Source: Scenedesmus sp. ARA3
Lineage: Eukaryota > Chlorophyta > Chlorophyceae > Sphaeropleales > Scenedesmaceae
Reading direction: 5' to 3'
Assembly (NCBI GenBank): GCA_004335835.1
Contig: RWJK01001758.1
Coordinates: 1 to 64,000, forward strand
Length of the DNA stretch: 64,000 nucleotides
Position numbers and translations under genes: made by a program
Notes under the pieces: generated by a model
What the model saw: only the letters and a program-made list of their open reading frames with translations
What the model was told of the DNA's origin: nothing
Databases searched by the model: none
Shown here: positions 1 through 10,178 of the stretch, in pieces
How positions within the stretch are numbered: the stretch's first letter is position 1
Layout of the letters: the number at the start of each line of letters is the position of its first letter

Positions 1-57
<57 letters not shown>
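1..57 (+). repeat. CTG microsatellite before a 3' splice site
   Basis: A pure CTG tract of about 19 units runs into TAG at 58-60, which serves as the acceptor of the first visible exon. It occupies the place of a polypyrimidine tract. The same arrangement recurs before many other exons here. Confidence 0.9.
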
Positions 58-58
<1 letters not shown>

Positions 59-60
59 AG

Positions 61-1783
61 ACTTTGACATCTTGGGAGTGAGGGCGATGATTGACGTGGA
101 GGTCATTTCAGCAGGCAACTACAGCGACCCGCGGCAGCCAGCAGCACTGATGCTGCCAAACAACACACAGGTGAGAGCAGACTGCTGCCGGCCAAAGTGC
201 CGCAACTACAGCTAGCCGAAACCTCGCAGAGCATTGTCCTGGCAGTGACTGCAACACAACAACAACCACATAAGATGATGTGCACATGGCTGTGCCTTGC
301 TTTGGGGAGTCTTATAGCGTTGTGTAGCTGCTTTCTTTGACTAGCTGCCTGCCTGCCTGCCCGCACTTGCTGCCGTGCAGCTTGTGCTCCAAAGCGGCAA
401 CATCATCCAGACATATACCTCTGGTGCTGTGCCTGGCTCCTTTCCTGTCACTGTGCCTCTGGGAGTGGAACGTCCGCTGCTGTTCTATCCGTTTGATGCG
501 TACTCAGCAAACCTGGTGAGATCTGGTGCTGTTGCATGGTTGGTGGTTTGTGCATGATGGATTGCTTGTCTTGCAAACCTCATGCTTTGTCATGCGGTGG
601 TTGGTGCATGATGTATTGCTTGTCCTGCAAACCTCATGCTGATATACAAACGTGAATACCATCTTGGTGAGAAGTGAGCATGGCAGGCATGTTACTGCTG
701 TGCGCAGGCAGCAGCTGCTTCCTTCAGCTGTGGCTGTGCGGACAGCTGCAGCCACCATCTCTCAAGGACATTTGCTCCCTCTCCTTTTCTGGTCTCAGAC
801 CATGTGTTCAACCTGTTGTGGCTCATACCAACTGAGATGGTCCCACGACCCACATGTAACTATCCTCCCTCATTTGGTTTTTGCGGTGTGCGCAGGTCAT
901 CTCGCTCTCCTTGGAGCAAGTCGTGCAGTGCCCAGAGAATGCCACAGGCCCCACAAACCTGCAAAGTGTGCAAACCGGATCGGGCGCTGTCATGAAGGCC
1001 GTCTGCAACAACCCACAAGGCTCATCCACCAGTGCCCCGCCGCTACCTCTCATTGTGGGCGTCACCAACCAAGTGGACACAATGCATGTGCCGCTAAACA
1101 TTGCAAGCTTCCGCGAGCTTATGTCCGGCCCAGATGCAGCAGCGAAACCGGAGTCTGGGCCGATTACAATCTACCTGCATGCGCACGGGCACCACACGCC
1201 GTTTGTGCAGGCGTATGTGGTGGTGCTGACGCTGATGTGTGTGGGCATTGGGCTATATCTGCTGGTGGCAGCGCTAGATCAAGCCTTTATAAGGCCCAGG
1301 CCACTGAACCCCACCTTCATCAACTGCTTTGCAGGTAAGTTTTCCAGGTTTAGGTTTGCCAGCAAGATGGGAGGCGCGCATTGCTCACACGCGTGCAGAC
1401 TGCTGCCATGGCGGCCAACAACAGCGACACAGCGCCATCTAGCATGCATGCCGTGCTTTTCTGCTGTATACAGCTTTGCGGGTTGCAGGAAAGTTTTTCA
1501 GGTTTTGCCGCAGGATGGGAGGCGTGCATTACGCATGCGTGCAGGCTCCATTGGGGCGCGGGGCCGATGGCGTTGATGCTATGGCTTGATGGGTAACATG
1601 ATGATGATGCGTGCAGGCTGCTGCCATGTCGGCCAACAGCAGCGACACAGCGCCATCTACCGCGCGAGCCGTGCTGTTCTGCTGGGCACAGCTTTGCTGG
1701 TTGAAAGGCGGTGCTGTTGCACCTTGTCGCATGCACAGGACCTCTGCTGTTAGCCTTGATACAAGTAATGCTCTTCTGCACGC

Positions 1784-1815
<32 letters not shown>

Positions 1816-2032
1816 TGCTGCACTTTTTTCCTGCGCAGCTGCCCTCTTCTCCATCCCGCGCATCCGCTTGATGCTGCCCGGCAACGTGCCAGCTGGCATA
1901 TTGGTGGATATCTATGGCTTTGGCTGGGCCACTCTTATGACTGGCTGTGCGCTGCTCATCATGATCTCGCTGTATGTGGGGCAGTACAACCACAAGGGCA
2001 AGCTGTTCCACTTTGAAAAGAAGACCAACTGA
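61..2032 (+). CDS. DUF4436-like membrane protein, copy 1 (5' truncated)
   Basis: Four exons are visible: 61-170, 381-515, 896-1334 and 1839-2032 (stop TGA). The 5' exons lie outside the window. Phases join without error, and exon lengths (110, 135, 439, 194) match the downstream paralogue at 3224-6052 (110, 135, 421, 194). The protein has a luminal or extracellular beta-rich part with the motif LLFYPFDAYS, then a hydrophobic segment near VVLTLMCVGIGLYLL and two more in the last exon, ending in a basic FEKKTN tail. The YPFD motif and C-terminal membrane helices fit the DUF4436 family of integral membrane proteins, whose function is unknown. The family call is from recall, not a search. Confidence 0.65.
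1337..1662 (+). repeat. Degenerate tandem repeats in intron of DUF4436 copy 1
   Basis: The segment with CAGCGACACAGCGCCATCTA occurs twice (about 1421-1441 and 1639-1658). The segment around GATGGGAGGCG...GCGTGCAG also recurs (about 1365-1400 and 1514-1552). The copies are diverged and do not extend the reading frame, so they look like intronic tandem duplications. Confidence 0.7.
1548..1606. repeat. Dispersed ~55-bp repeat, copy A
   Basis: GGGGCGCGGGGCCGATGGCG followed by a TGCTATGGCTTGA..GGTAACATGATGA segment recurs at 54035-54089 in the same orientation, with a few substitutions. It is the only clear long-range repeat I noticed between the two ends of the window. Confidence 0.7.
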
Positions 2033-2080
2033 TGGCTTGTGGGCTGCAAGGGTTTCCAGCAATTGATGAATGGTGTGCGG

Positions 2081-2157
2081 GTTGCTGATGATGGTCTTGC
2101 TGTATGTGGGGCAGTATAGCCACAAGGCCAAGCTGTTCTACTTCCACAAGCAGACGA
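2081..2157 (+). pseudogene. Relic copy of the last DUF4436 exon
   Basis: Just after the stop of copy 1 lies a partial second copy of the final exon. It encodes LLYVGQYSHKAKLF and then diverges before the KKTN end. Its bases are closer to the last exon of the downstream paralogue (GCAGTATAGCCAC) than to copy 1 (GCAGTACAACCAC). It may therefore be a relic of a third gene copy or of conversion between paralogues. Confidence 0.7.
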
Positions 2158-3223
2158 GTCGATGTGCCGCGAACAAGCGGCCCTTCTAGCTAGCTGGCAC
2201 ATCATAAATGATGGTGTCGAGGATTGGCGCCACTTCAGACACCTTTCCTCATGATTTTCCCCTACCCCCGTCTCGCCCCAATTCCCCACCCCTACCCTGC
2301 CTACCACCCCCAACATGAATAAGCCTCACATGGTTCCCAGCGATGGTCTTGTGTGCTTCCATATGTTTTCTTCGGTACAGTATGATTTGCTGCCAGGCAC
2401 TGACATCACGCTCAATGCGCAGATGCAGCATGTTGACCGGGACGGTAGCTGTTTTGTGTGTGTCTAGGAGAGACTCGTTACAAGAGCCTTTTCTCTCGAT
2501 GCTGTTAGAGTCTGTTTGGGTGCTGCTGCATGTGTGGGACTCAGTGCAGTGCACAGATGGCCTAGCTGCTAGTAGCTTGACGCCACAGGGTAGGAAGTGT
2601 CAACCTAGCTGAATTGGTGCAGAATTGGTGCGCAATTGTATAATGTAAGGACTACGGGTACCTGTGTGCTTTTTCCAGGAGACGGTCATTGACAAACCCT
2701 GTCAGATCGGTCGGCTGCTGTCATGTGCTATGTACCGTGTCGACCATCACAATCGGATCGAACCATGCAGTAACAAATGAATTCTTCCCGATTAAGTGTT
2801 TGACACAGAGAGAACTGTGTGACAAGGATTGGCGCGCGCGGGATTGCCAGCACGCTTCCGCGACACAGGGTGCTGCATCAAGCACTTGTTGCCAACCAAA
2901 CATGTCGAAAACTGTAGAAGCATGGCCGGGATGTGCCAGAGACCTTGAGAGCGATCGCGATAAGGGCCATGAAGCAGCTGCCCATCTCAAGCTCATGCTG
3001 GCAGCAGCTGCAGCAAGCTTCACCAGATGGCAGAGGAGCTACGAAAACCTGTCGAGTAAGCATTGAGAATTACCTAGTTCCCCGTTTTAAATCAACAGAA
3101 GTCAGAACAGCAGACCAGGCCTGATCACTGTTGTGCACTGTCATCAAGCCTGTCATGTCTGCCATGTCTGCTGCCTTCGCTGCAAACTTCCTAGACACCT
3201 CAGGCCAGAACTAGCCTGCTTTG
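2158..3223. other. Intergenic region between the DUF4436 paralogues
   Basis: I see no conserved coding segment here. A TGTAA sequence, the usual chlorophyte poly(A) signal, lies at 2644-2648 and could end the upstream transcript. The stretch just before 3224 should hold the second paralogue's promoter, but I see no clear element. Confidence 0.5.
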
Positions 3224-6052
3224 ATGTCAAAGCACCACTTGCTGCACCTGACAACTGAACAGTGTGCTACAATCCATGCATGCTGCAGTCGCATTCCACA
3301 TCAGCTTAGGGTGCTGGTCTTCGCTGCAGTCCTTGCAGCACTAGCAGGCCTGCTGATTGGCCTGCCCTTGTATGGGGCTCTAGCAGCAGCACAGTTTGGG
3401 GAGACCAGCGCAACCACAGCAGTCAACATACCACAGGTGTGTAGCCATCACTGCCTTTCTTCCTTGTGCTGTTGCATTGCCAGCTCACTGGCAGCTGGGC
3501 TGTGTGCGTATTTACATCACAGCAGCTTCAGGGCAGCACAGCAACCGCTCATCTCTGGTTCAGTAGCAAGCAGTCGCGCGGCAGCAATACATCTCTGCAT
3601 CTACACAGTGGCAGCAACAACTCAGCCAGCTGATCGTGCTTATCAACAAAGAGATGCAACTGGCCCCTGCCCTGCATCAACCGCTGCCTGCAGGAGCAAA
3701 TTGCACATTTGGTGGAGCTGGCGGCAGGCAAGGCGCGTGGCGAACTGACGCTGCTGCATCACCCGACCCTCGCATCCTTTCTCTGGCTCAAAGTGACGGT
3801 CCAAGGTCAGCATTGCTTTAGCGTGTGTCTCTGTGTGACGGTGTGACTCCATGCATTGAAGATGGGCTGCATTTGGAGTTGGCTGTGGACGGCCGACCAT
3901 TCAAACAAATGCAGCCTTGCTGTTATGTTGCGTTCACATGCTGTCACAGTGTAAGCAACAGGGCGCTACACAACTGCAGTGATTAAAAAAGACACAGCCT
4001 TCCCCATTATCGTTGTCTGTTTGGTTGGGTGCCTGAAGGCATGCGTCACACTGATTGCTTTTGCTGCTGCTAGAACTGGAGACTGAAATGCTGTTGCTGC
4101 TGCTGCTGCTGCTGCTGCTGTTGCTGCTGCAGACGTTGATATTCTAGACCTGCAGGCCAGGATTGACATGGAGATCATAGCAGCAGGCAATTACAGCGAC
4201 CCACAACAGCCAGCCGCACTGCAGCTTCCAGCCAACACACAGGTACATGCCGTGGTGACCACGCTTGTGAAAAGATGGACAGTCCAGCATGAAAAAAGCA
4301 AAGCTGCGCACCTTCGTGATCTGCTTGTGGTCTGCTGACAATTGCCATGCTGACACATGTTGCGGCCCCAGTGGCTAGCACAGGATCGAGCCTGAACACC
4401 AGCAACTGTCTGTGGGTCCACAATGTGTGTTTGCTATCATTGGATACGAGAGCCAGTATCAATTGTGTGAAGTTCATGTGCAGGCTCTGGAGGTGCTGCG
4501 CAACAAGGTGCATGACACTAGGCCCTTTTAATGTAACAGTTTGTGATTGAAGCACTTAGTAACTTGCACCAAGTGATCCAACTGCCTGCCTGCCCGCACC
4601 GAATTTGCTGCTGTGCAGCTGGTGCTCCAGACTGCAAACCGTGTGCACACCTACGCCTCTGGTGACGTGCCTGGGGCCTTTGCTGTCACTGTGCCGCTGG
4701 CAGTAGAGCGGCCACTGCTGTTCTACCCCTTTGACGCCTACTCGATCGAGCTGGTGAGATGCAGGTGTCTCTGACAGTGTATGCTTATGCTGCTTGGTAG
4801 TCAACTTTGGCAATGCTGATGCGCAAGGTATAGGGCTGTGTTATGCATGTGCTAAGGATGTGCTACAATGAGCTGCTGGAAGTGCTGTCAGTTTGCAGGT
4901 TAGCAAACCCTTTCCTCCACAGCACAGCATGAGCAAGAATCACAATCACCCAAAATGCTACACCCTGTCAGCGCAGTATATGCATCATGATGTCGCCTTG
5001 ACAGTTTGTCACATGAAGCACGGGCTTCCGTGGTGCTTTCAGGTCATCTCGCTCTCATTAGAGGAACTCATGCAGTGCGCGGACAACTCCACAGTGCAGA
5101 CAGCCCCAGGAGCAGCAGTTGCGCAGGCCGGCTGCAACCTTGCGCTGCGCAACAGCAGCAGGGCCCTACCCCTCCCGCTCATTGTTCGTGCCAAAAACAG
5201 AGTGGACACAATGCGGGTGCCGCTACGCCTAAACAGCTTCCGCGAGCTGATGTCCGGCCCCGGTGCAGCAGCAGAGCCGCAGCCCGGCCCTGTTTCTATC
5301 TACCTGCAGGCGCACGGCCGACACACGCCGTTTGTGTGTGCGTATGCGGTGGTGCTGACGCTGATGTGTGTGGCGATTGGGCTGTACCTCACAGTGATGT
5401 CGCTGGACCAAGCGTTTGTGAGGCCTCGGGCGCTGGCGCCAGCCACCATCAATACCTTTGCAGGTGGGTGGTGCAGCATGCAGTTGCGGGGACAGCATGA
5501 ATACAGCTGTATAGGCAGCGCTGTAGGCAGTTTCGTAAGCAGCTCTGTAGGCAGCAATGTTCCCCATGACAGTGTCTTTATTCAGGGCCGAGAGCCAACA
5601 GCCGTGCTGATGCAGCCAGCCAGAGATGCAATGCACGCAACTGCTGCCAACTGCCAGCAGTAACTGCTGCAAGCGGCTTGCAGCAGCTGCTAGAAGAAGT
5701 AGCGCTACTTCTTCATGAAAACTTGGCTGATCACCTCTGCCATGCCTACAGTACCTAGCCATTCTCTGCTACATCCTGCATCAACCCCAGCCATTCTGAC
5801 ACTGCTGTGTCGTGCTGTGCCGTTCGATGACTGTCATGCCGCTTGTCTGCCACCGCAGCGTGCCTGTTTTCCATCCCCCGTATCAGATCAAGCCTGCCCG
5901 GCAACATCCCAGCTGGCATGCTGATTGATATCTTCGGATTCGGCTGGGCAACTATCCTGACCGGCTGCGGTTTGCTGCTGATGATCTCGCTGTATGTGGG
6001 GCAGTATAGCCACCAGGCCAAGCTGTTCCAGTCTGAGAAAAAGACAAACTGA
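3224..6052 (+). CDS. DUF4436-like membrane protein, copy 2 (complete)
   Basis: Six exons: 3224-3436, 3694-3805, 4133-4242, 4619-4753, 5043-5463, 5859-6052. Total 1185 nt, 394 residues, all phases consistent. The ATG at 3224 begins a short cytosolic head, followed by one membrane segment (about residues 29-56). A soluble domain carries VTVQDVDILDL and the LLFYPFDAYS motif near residue 180. About three C-terminal hydrophobic segments follow, and the tail ends SEKKTN. The topology (one N-terminal helix, external beta domain, C-terminal helices) fits DUF4436. The substrate and role are unknown. It is a tandem duplicate of the gene ending at 2032, with conserved intron positions. A CTG tract precedes the acceptor at 4132. 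A possible poly(A) signal TGTAA lies at 6432. Confidence 0.68.
5693..5714. repeat. Perfect 22-bp palindrome in last intron of DUF4436 copy 2
   Basis: GAAGAAGTAGC is followed directly by its reverse complement, with no spacer. A second short inverted repeat (GCTGCAAG/CTTGCAGC) sits just upstream, around 5667-5685. The intron RNA could fold into two adjacent hairpins before the acceptor at 5858. Confidence 0.8.
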
Positions 6053-6583
6053 AGGTCTGACAGTGACTTGCAATCGTGCTTGGTACTGAAGGCGATGTCA
6101 TGATTGTGAATTGGACAAGCTGTCAGAGTGTGTGTGGCATTAGGGGTTAGGGGTTGCATGCCAGCCTCACAGGCCTAGGCCAGCTTGCAGGCAGTCAGGA
6201 GAGAGACAGCAGTTGTGTATGCAGGGTCATGCGCTCAGTCTCTGTTGAGGATGCTTACAAACTCGTCTCAAGTCCGGCTGCAAAGCCGTGGTCATATATT
6301 TAGTCAAGCATGCATGTGCAACTATGCATTCGGCGAGTTGAAGCCAGGTTGGTGCATCCCTTTCAAACTGCGGTGGTTCATGGAGCGGGTTCGAGGCGCT
6401 GAGCGAGCGCTGCTGTGAATAACGAGCTTGCTGTAACAATGGTCTCCGGATTGCAGCTTCTATCCGGTATTGCTGCAACAGCTGCGCCCCTGCCCATCAG
6501 GGCTTGCAGGTGATTACGACTGGAACGCTGTTGCATGGCACATTCGCCTCTGAGCATACGTAAAAATAAAATCGGTCACAAAC
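6053..6583. other. Intergenic: DUF4436 copy 2 to JmjC-like gene
   Basis: No coding signal was recognised. GGGGTTAGGGGTTGC near 6140 resembles telomere-type repeats but is only two units. The last 100 bases should contain the promoter and leader of the next gene. Confidence 0.4.
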
Positions 6584-9081
6584 ATGTTGTCACACCATGT
6601 ACACACGCAGCAGGCGAGGTCATGTGCGGGCGTGCAGAGGCACCAGAAGCAGCAGCAGCAGTCTACAATAAGAGCTAGCAGAATTGCAGCCAAAGCCACG
6701 CTATTAGCGAAGCGAGATGCAGTAGCAAGCATTAGAGCAGCAGTGGAGCCGCTGGGTGGCTTCTTCCCTCCGCCATTGACGGATGACCCAGCAGCACTGC
6801 TGCAGCAGAATGTGCCTTTTCTTACAAAGGCAGCTGGTGCCCTGCCGGTGCAGCCACGCAACTTGAGCCACGCACTGTACAACTACGGCAGGTGAGGGGT
6901 CCAGCAGCAGCAGCAGCAGCATTGCAGGACATGAGCTGCGTGGTTGCCATGCTCTTGCCCTGCTTCTGTGCTAGCCTGCACTCACACAAGGAACAGCATG
7001 ACTCAGCCACCATGGCATCGCAGTTGTAGCAGCCAGGCTTGTACAGCAGTGTGCTGCTTTGAACAGGGTGTTTGCTGTGTATAGCTGGAGCCTGGCTGAC
7101 ATCAGTTTGCGCAGCATGCAACTGCCGATTTGGCGGCGGCATCGTCATTGTGATAGCAACAGAAGTAAGCCGGAACCCCAGAGCACAGCATGCACTGTAG
7201 CACAGGCGCTCAAGGGTTCAACTTAAGACCGTAAAAAGGCGGAACTGCTTTAGCTTGTGTGGCAGGCCACACTGTAAGGTCAGCTCACCCAACACTTGCT
7301 GGGGCAGCATCTCTTCTGGCTGTGCTGATAAGTACCATGCCACACCCAACTCGCGCCGTTTGATGGCGAGGCAGCGCACCCTGCATCATCAACAAGAACT
7401 ACATCTTCCCACCATGCCGCTCATGTCGCCTGCTGCATCCAACCTGCCCTGTGGCTCTGCAGCTGCACCTCCAGTTACGTCTCTGTGCGTGTGGATGACG
7501 TGCACGCTGTGCTGATACACAGCATGCCACCCCCACCCCCTGCCATTCGATGGCGAGGCAGCGCACCCTGCATTTGTCAACAAGCAACCGCATCCTCTCA
7601 TCATGCTGCTTTCGTTCCCTGCTGCATACCACTGCACCTGCCTGTGGCTCCGCAGCTGTACCTCCAAGTATGTGTCTGTGCGCGTGGACGACGTGCACCA
7701 TGCAATCGGCCGCACTAATTGCTAATGTGCCCATGCTGCTTCCGCTTGTGCTGCAGCTACACCTCCAAATACGTATCTGTGCGCGTGGACAACGTGCACC
7801 ATGCAATTGGCCGCTCACTAATTGCACTAATTGCTAATGTGCTCATACTGCTTCCGCCTTCTGCTGCAGCTACACCTCCAAATACGTATCTGTGCGTGTG
7901 GACAATGTGCACATCAAGCTGGGCAGCTGGGAGCATGCAGTAGAGTCACTGGCTGATGCAGAGGAGCGGCGCAAGCCCTACTGGTGCAGCCTGATTGAGG
8001 CGGTGCAGCACCCGCACTGGTGGCCGGAGCAGGGCCACGTGCCGACATATGACCAGGTGCGGGGATAGCAGCAGCTGGGAATTGCAAAGCGTGCACAGTT
8101 GCTGAGACACCCGGCAAGTGAATAGCAGCAGCAGTTGCATTGGTGCAACCGCCAGTTGCGATGGCTGGTGTAGGCAGGGCTGCAGCAATAAGCATAGTGA
8201 CAGCAGCGATGACACTGCTGATGCATGTTAAAGTGCATTTTCTCCTAGGTGGTATGGTGGTACTAGCAGGCGCATCTAGCTGTGCTCCCCTCTGCTCCCC
8301 TCTGTCGTTTGGTGCAAAGCATCAGTTTCACGCGGCTGTTGCTGTTGCTGCTGCTGCTGTGCATGATATGCACTCCGAGCAGGTCATCTTTGGCCGCGGC
8401 AATGCCTCTATCGGCCTGCACATCAAAACATTTCGTGCTTGCTGCTGCTGCTGCTGCTGCTATTGATGCCGCTGCTTCTGCTGCTGCCGTCTTCCGCAGG
8501 TGATCTTCGGGCGCGGCAATGCCTCCATCGGCTTGCACTTTGACAAGGACAACGCCTGCGCAGGCGGCAGCCGCCGCCCCGTCAACACCTACCTTTCCAT
8601 CTGCTCCGGCGCCAAGCTCACGCTGCTGCTGCCGCCGGACCAGACGCTGCTGCCAGCTGGTGGTGACTCAGCGCTGCTGCTGCAGCCTAGTCAGCAGCTA
8701 TTGGATGTTGTGAAGGCTGCTGGGGGTTACTTCTTTTTGATGGAGGATGACGGCCAGCTGGTGGAAGGCAGTACGAATGGCTTCAGCGGCACGGGCCTGT
8801 ACATGCCCACAGGTAAGATGCAAAGCAGCATAGCAGTGTAGATGCACTGCGGTATCTTCTGGCGCATTATGGCACAGCATGTGTGAGCAGCGTGCATGCC
8901 AGCAGCCGCTGCTGTATACCTTTGATAATGCTGGGGGCTGAGGCGCAATTGTTTGTGGTGCAGTGCTTGTTCTGCCTGAGTCAGCCGTGCTTGCACATTC
9001 GGCCCTCTCTGCTGAATGCTTCGTGACAGAAAGAAAACCGCGGAGTGGGAACAACTCTGCATGCTGGCATGCTGGTGCTGC

Positions 9082-9114
<33 letters not shown>

Positions 9115-9208
9115 AGGCTGGTACCACTGGCTGGTGGGTCTGACAGACTGGCACGTGGTGTATGGAGGCAGCTTCTACCCTGAGCAGCAGCCCTGGCTGC
9201 AGCAGTGA
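6584..9208 (+). CDS. JmjC/cupin-like putative Fe(II)/2-oxoglutarate oxygenase, organelle-targeted
   Basis: Four exons: 6584-6891, 7870-8056, 8500-8812, 9117-9208. Total 900 nt, 299 residues, phases consistent. The first ~45 residues are rich in Arg, Ser, Ala and Gln with few acids and look like a plastid or mitochondrial transit peptide. The core has GLHFDKDNA, an H-x-D iron-ligand pair, then TYLSICSGAKLTLLLPP. Near the end is PTGWYHWLVGL, which fits the distal His strand of JmjC/cupin_8 folds. These motifs support a JmjC-like hydroxylase or demethylase fold, but the substrate cannot be told and the two ligand strands are the only diagnostic parts. Several abortive copies of exon 2 and one of exon 3 lie in the introns. 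Confidence 0.65.
7357..7835 (+). repeat. Three upstream copies of JmjC-like exon 2 start with acceptor
   Basis: Acceptor plus exon start is repeated at 7463, 7656 and 7757 before the functional exon at 7870. All read like YTSKYVSVRVDNVH. After VDDVH or VDNVH they diverge into unrelated sequence with stops. The first two units are about 190 bp apart and share upstream sequence (GATGGCGAGGCAGCGCACCC at 7363 and 7547); the later spacing is 101-113 bp. Confidence 0.85.
8383..8421 (+). repeat. Abortive copy of JmjC-like exon 3 start
   Basis: After an AG at 8381-8382 the sequence encodes VIFGRGNASIGLH, identical to the first 13 residues of the real exon at 8500. It then runs into unrelated sequence and a CTG tract. 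Inclusion would break the frame. Confidence 0.85.
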
Positions 9209-10178
9209 GACAGCAGCTGACACGGGATGCAGCCATAGCACAGCCACAGTCAACGCTGCAGGCCGGATGCGATCAGCTATGCGGCAGTTTGTCCCTGGAG
9301 TAGCAGCGTTTGTGGCAGCAGTGCAGTGGTGAGTCAGTGAGGCACACGCAGCCTGGGCTGGTGCAGCGGCTCAATGGCAGGGTAGAATGCTGAGCAGTCT
9401 CTCAGGGGTGCAGCAGCCAGAGTGGAAGCAATTGTGCCATAGCGCCACAGCAGGATTGCGGCAGCAGTGAGTGAGTGGCTGACTCGGCCTGGTCTGGTGC
9501 AGGAGCAGGCGCAGCTTATAACTAGAAGGGCTGGGTGTCGGCTGAGCAGTCAGGCTGCAGCTGCAGGGGTGTGAGAGGGTGCCATAGCACTAGAGTGGGG
9601 TTGCAGCGGCAGTGAAGCTGCAGCTGTCGAGTGAACAATATGTTATGCAGCAGCAGTTGAAGCTTGGGTGCATGCATATGATGTGTTCTGCCAAGCTTTT
9701 GGTTCTGCACACAAACATTGAGTTCAATAGATCGCGAAGCTGAAAGCATCTGCAGATGGTGATCTTGCCAGAGCTCAAGACAAGCGTGAAGTGTTACTGT
9801 GAAGAGCATTCTGTGATGGCTGCATGTTCTGTACATGTGCACATCTTTCATTCTGTGCGCTGCGCTTTTGCAGCTATATTGGCTTGTGCTTTATGCGCTG
9901 TGCCACATCACATTCTATTGTGAGAGCGATCCGGTGTTGTCGTGTTGTTAACTTAATCAGTGCACCAAATGGAGCGTGCACTGGGCGGTGATTTGGTGCT
10001 GCTTTTACGTTACGTCATTGCCTGACACCTGAACCAGACTCAGGCTACATATGGCTGACTTCAGCACTCCAGCTATGTGTTATCAGCAGTCGTCGAGGCA
10101 CGCATATTTCATATTGTGGTAACGTGATTCTTAAAGCTGAAGCCGGTCTCTTGAGCACATTACTGACGAGCACAGGCA
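9209..10178. other. Intergenic / 3' flank with degenerate repeats
   Basis: Between about 9297 and 9620 three diverged units share phrases such as GCAGCAGTG..GTGAGTGAGTGGCTGA and GTGCCATAGC. This resembles an old ~120-bp tandem repeat in a 3' untranslated region. I see no gene. The stretch 9650-10170 is less repetitive and probably holds the next promoter. Confidence 0.4.

Noticed and set aside
881..1576. Long single open frame across the third DUF4436 exon
   Set aside because: The part after 1334 reads through a GTAAGT donor into intron. The paralogue shows the real junction.
8727..9236. Minus-strand frame with poly-Gln
   Set aside because: The Gln run is the complement of an intronic CTG tract before the acceptor at 9116, and the frame overlaps exons of the JmjC-like gene.
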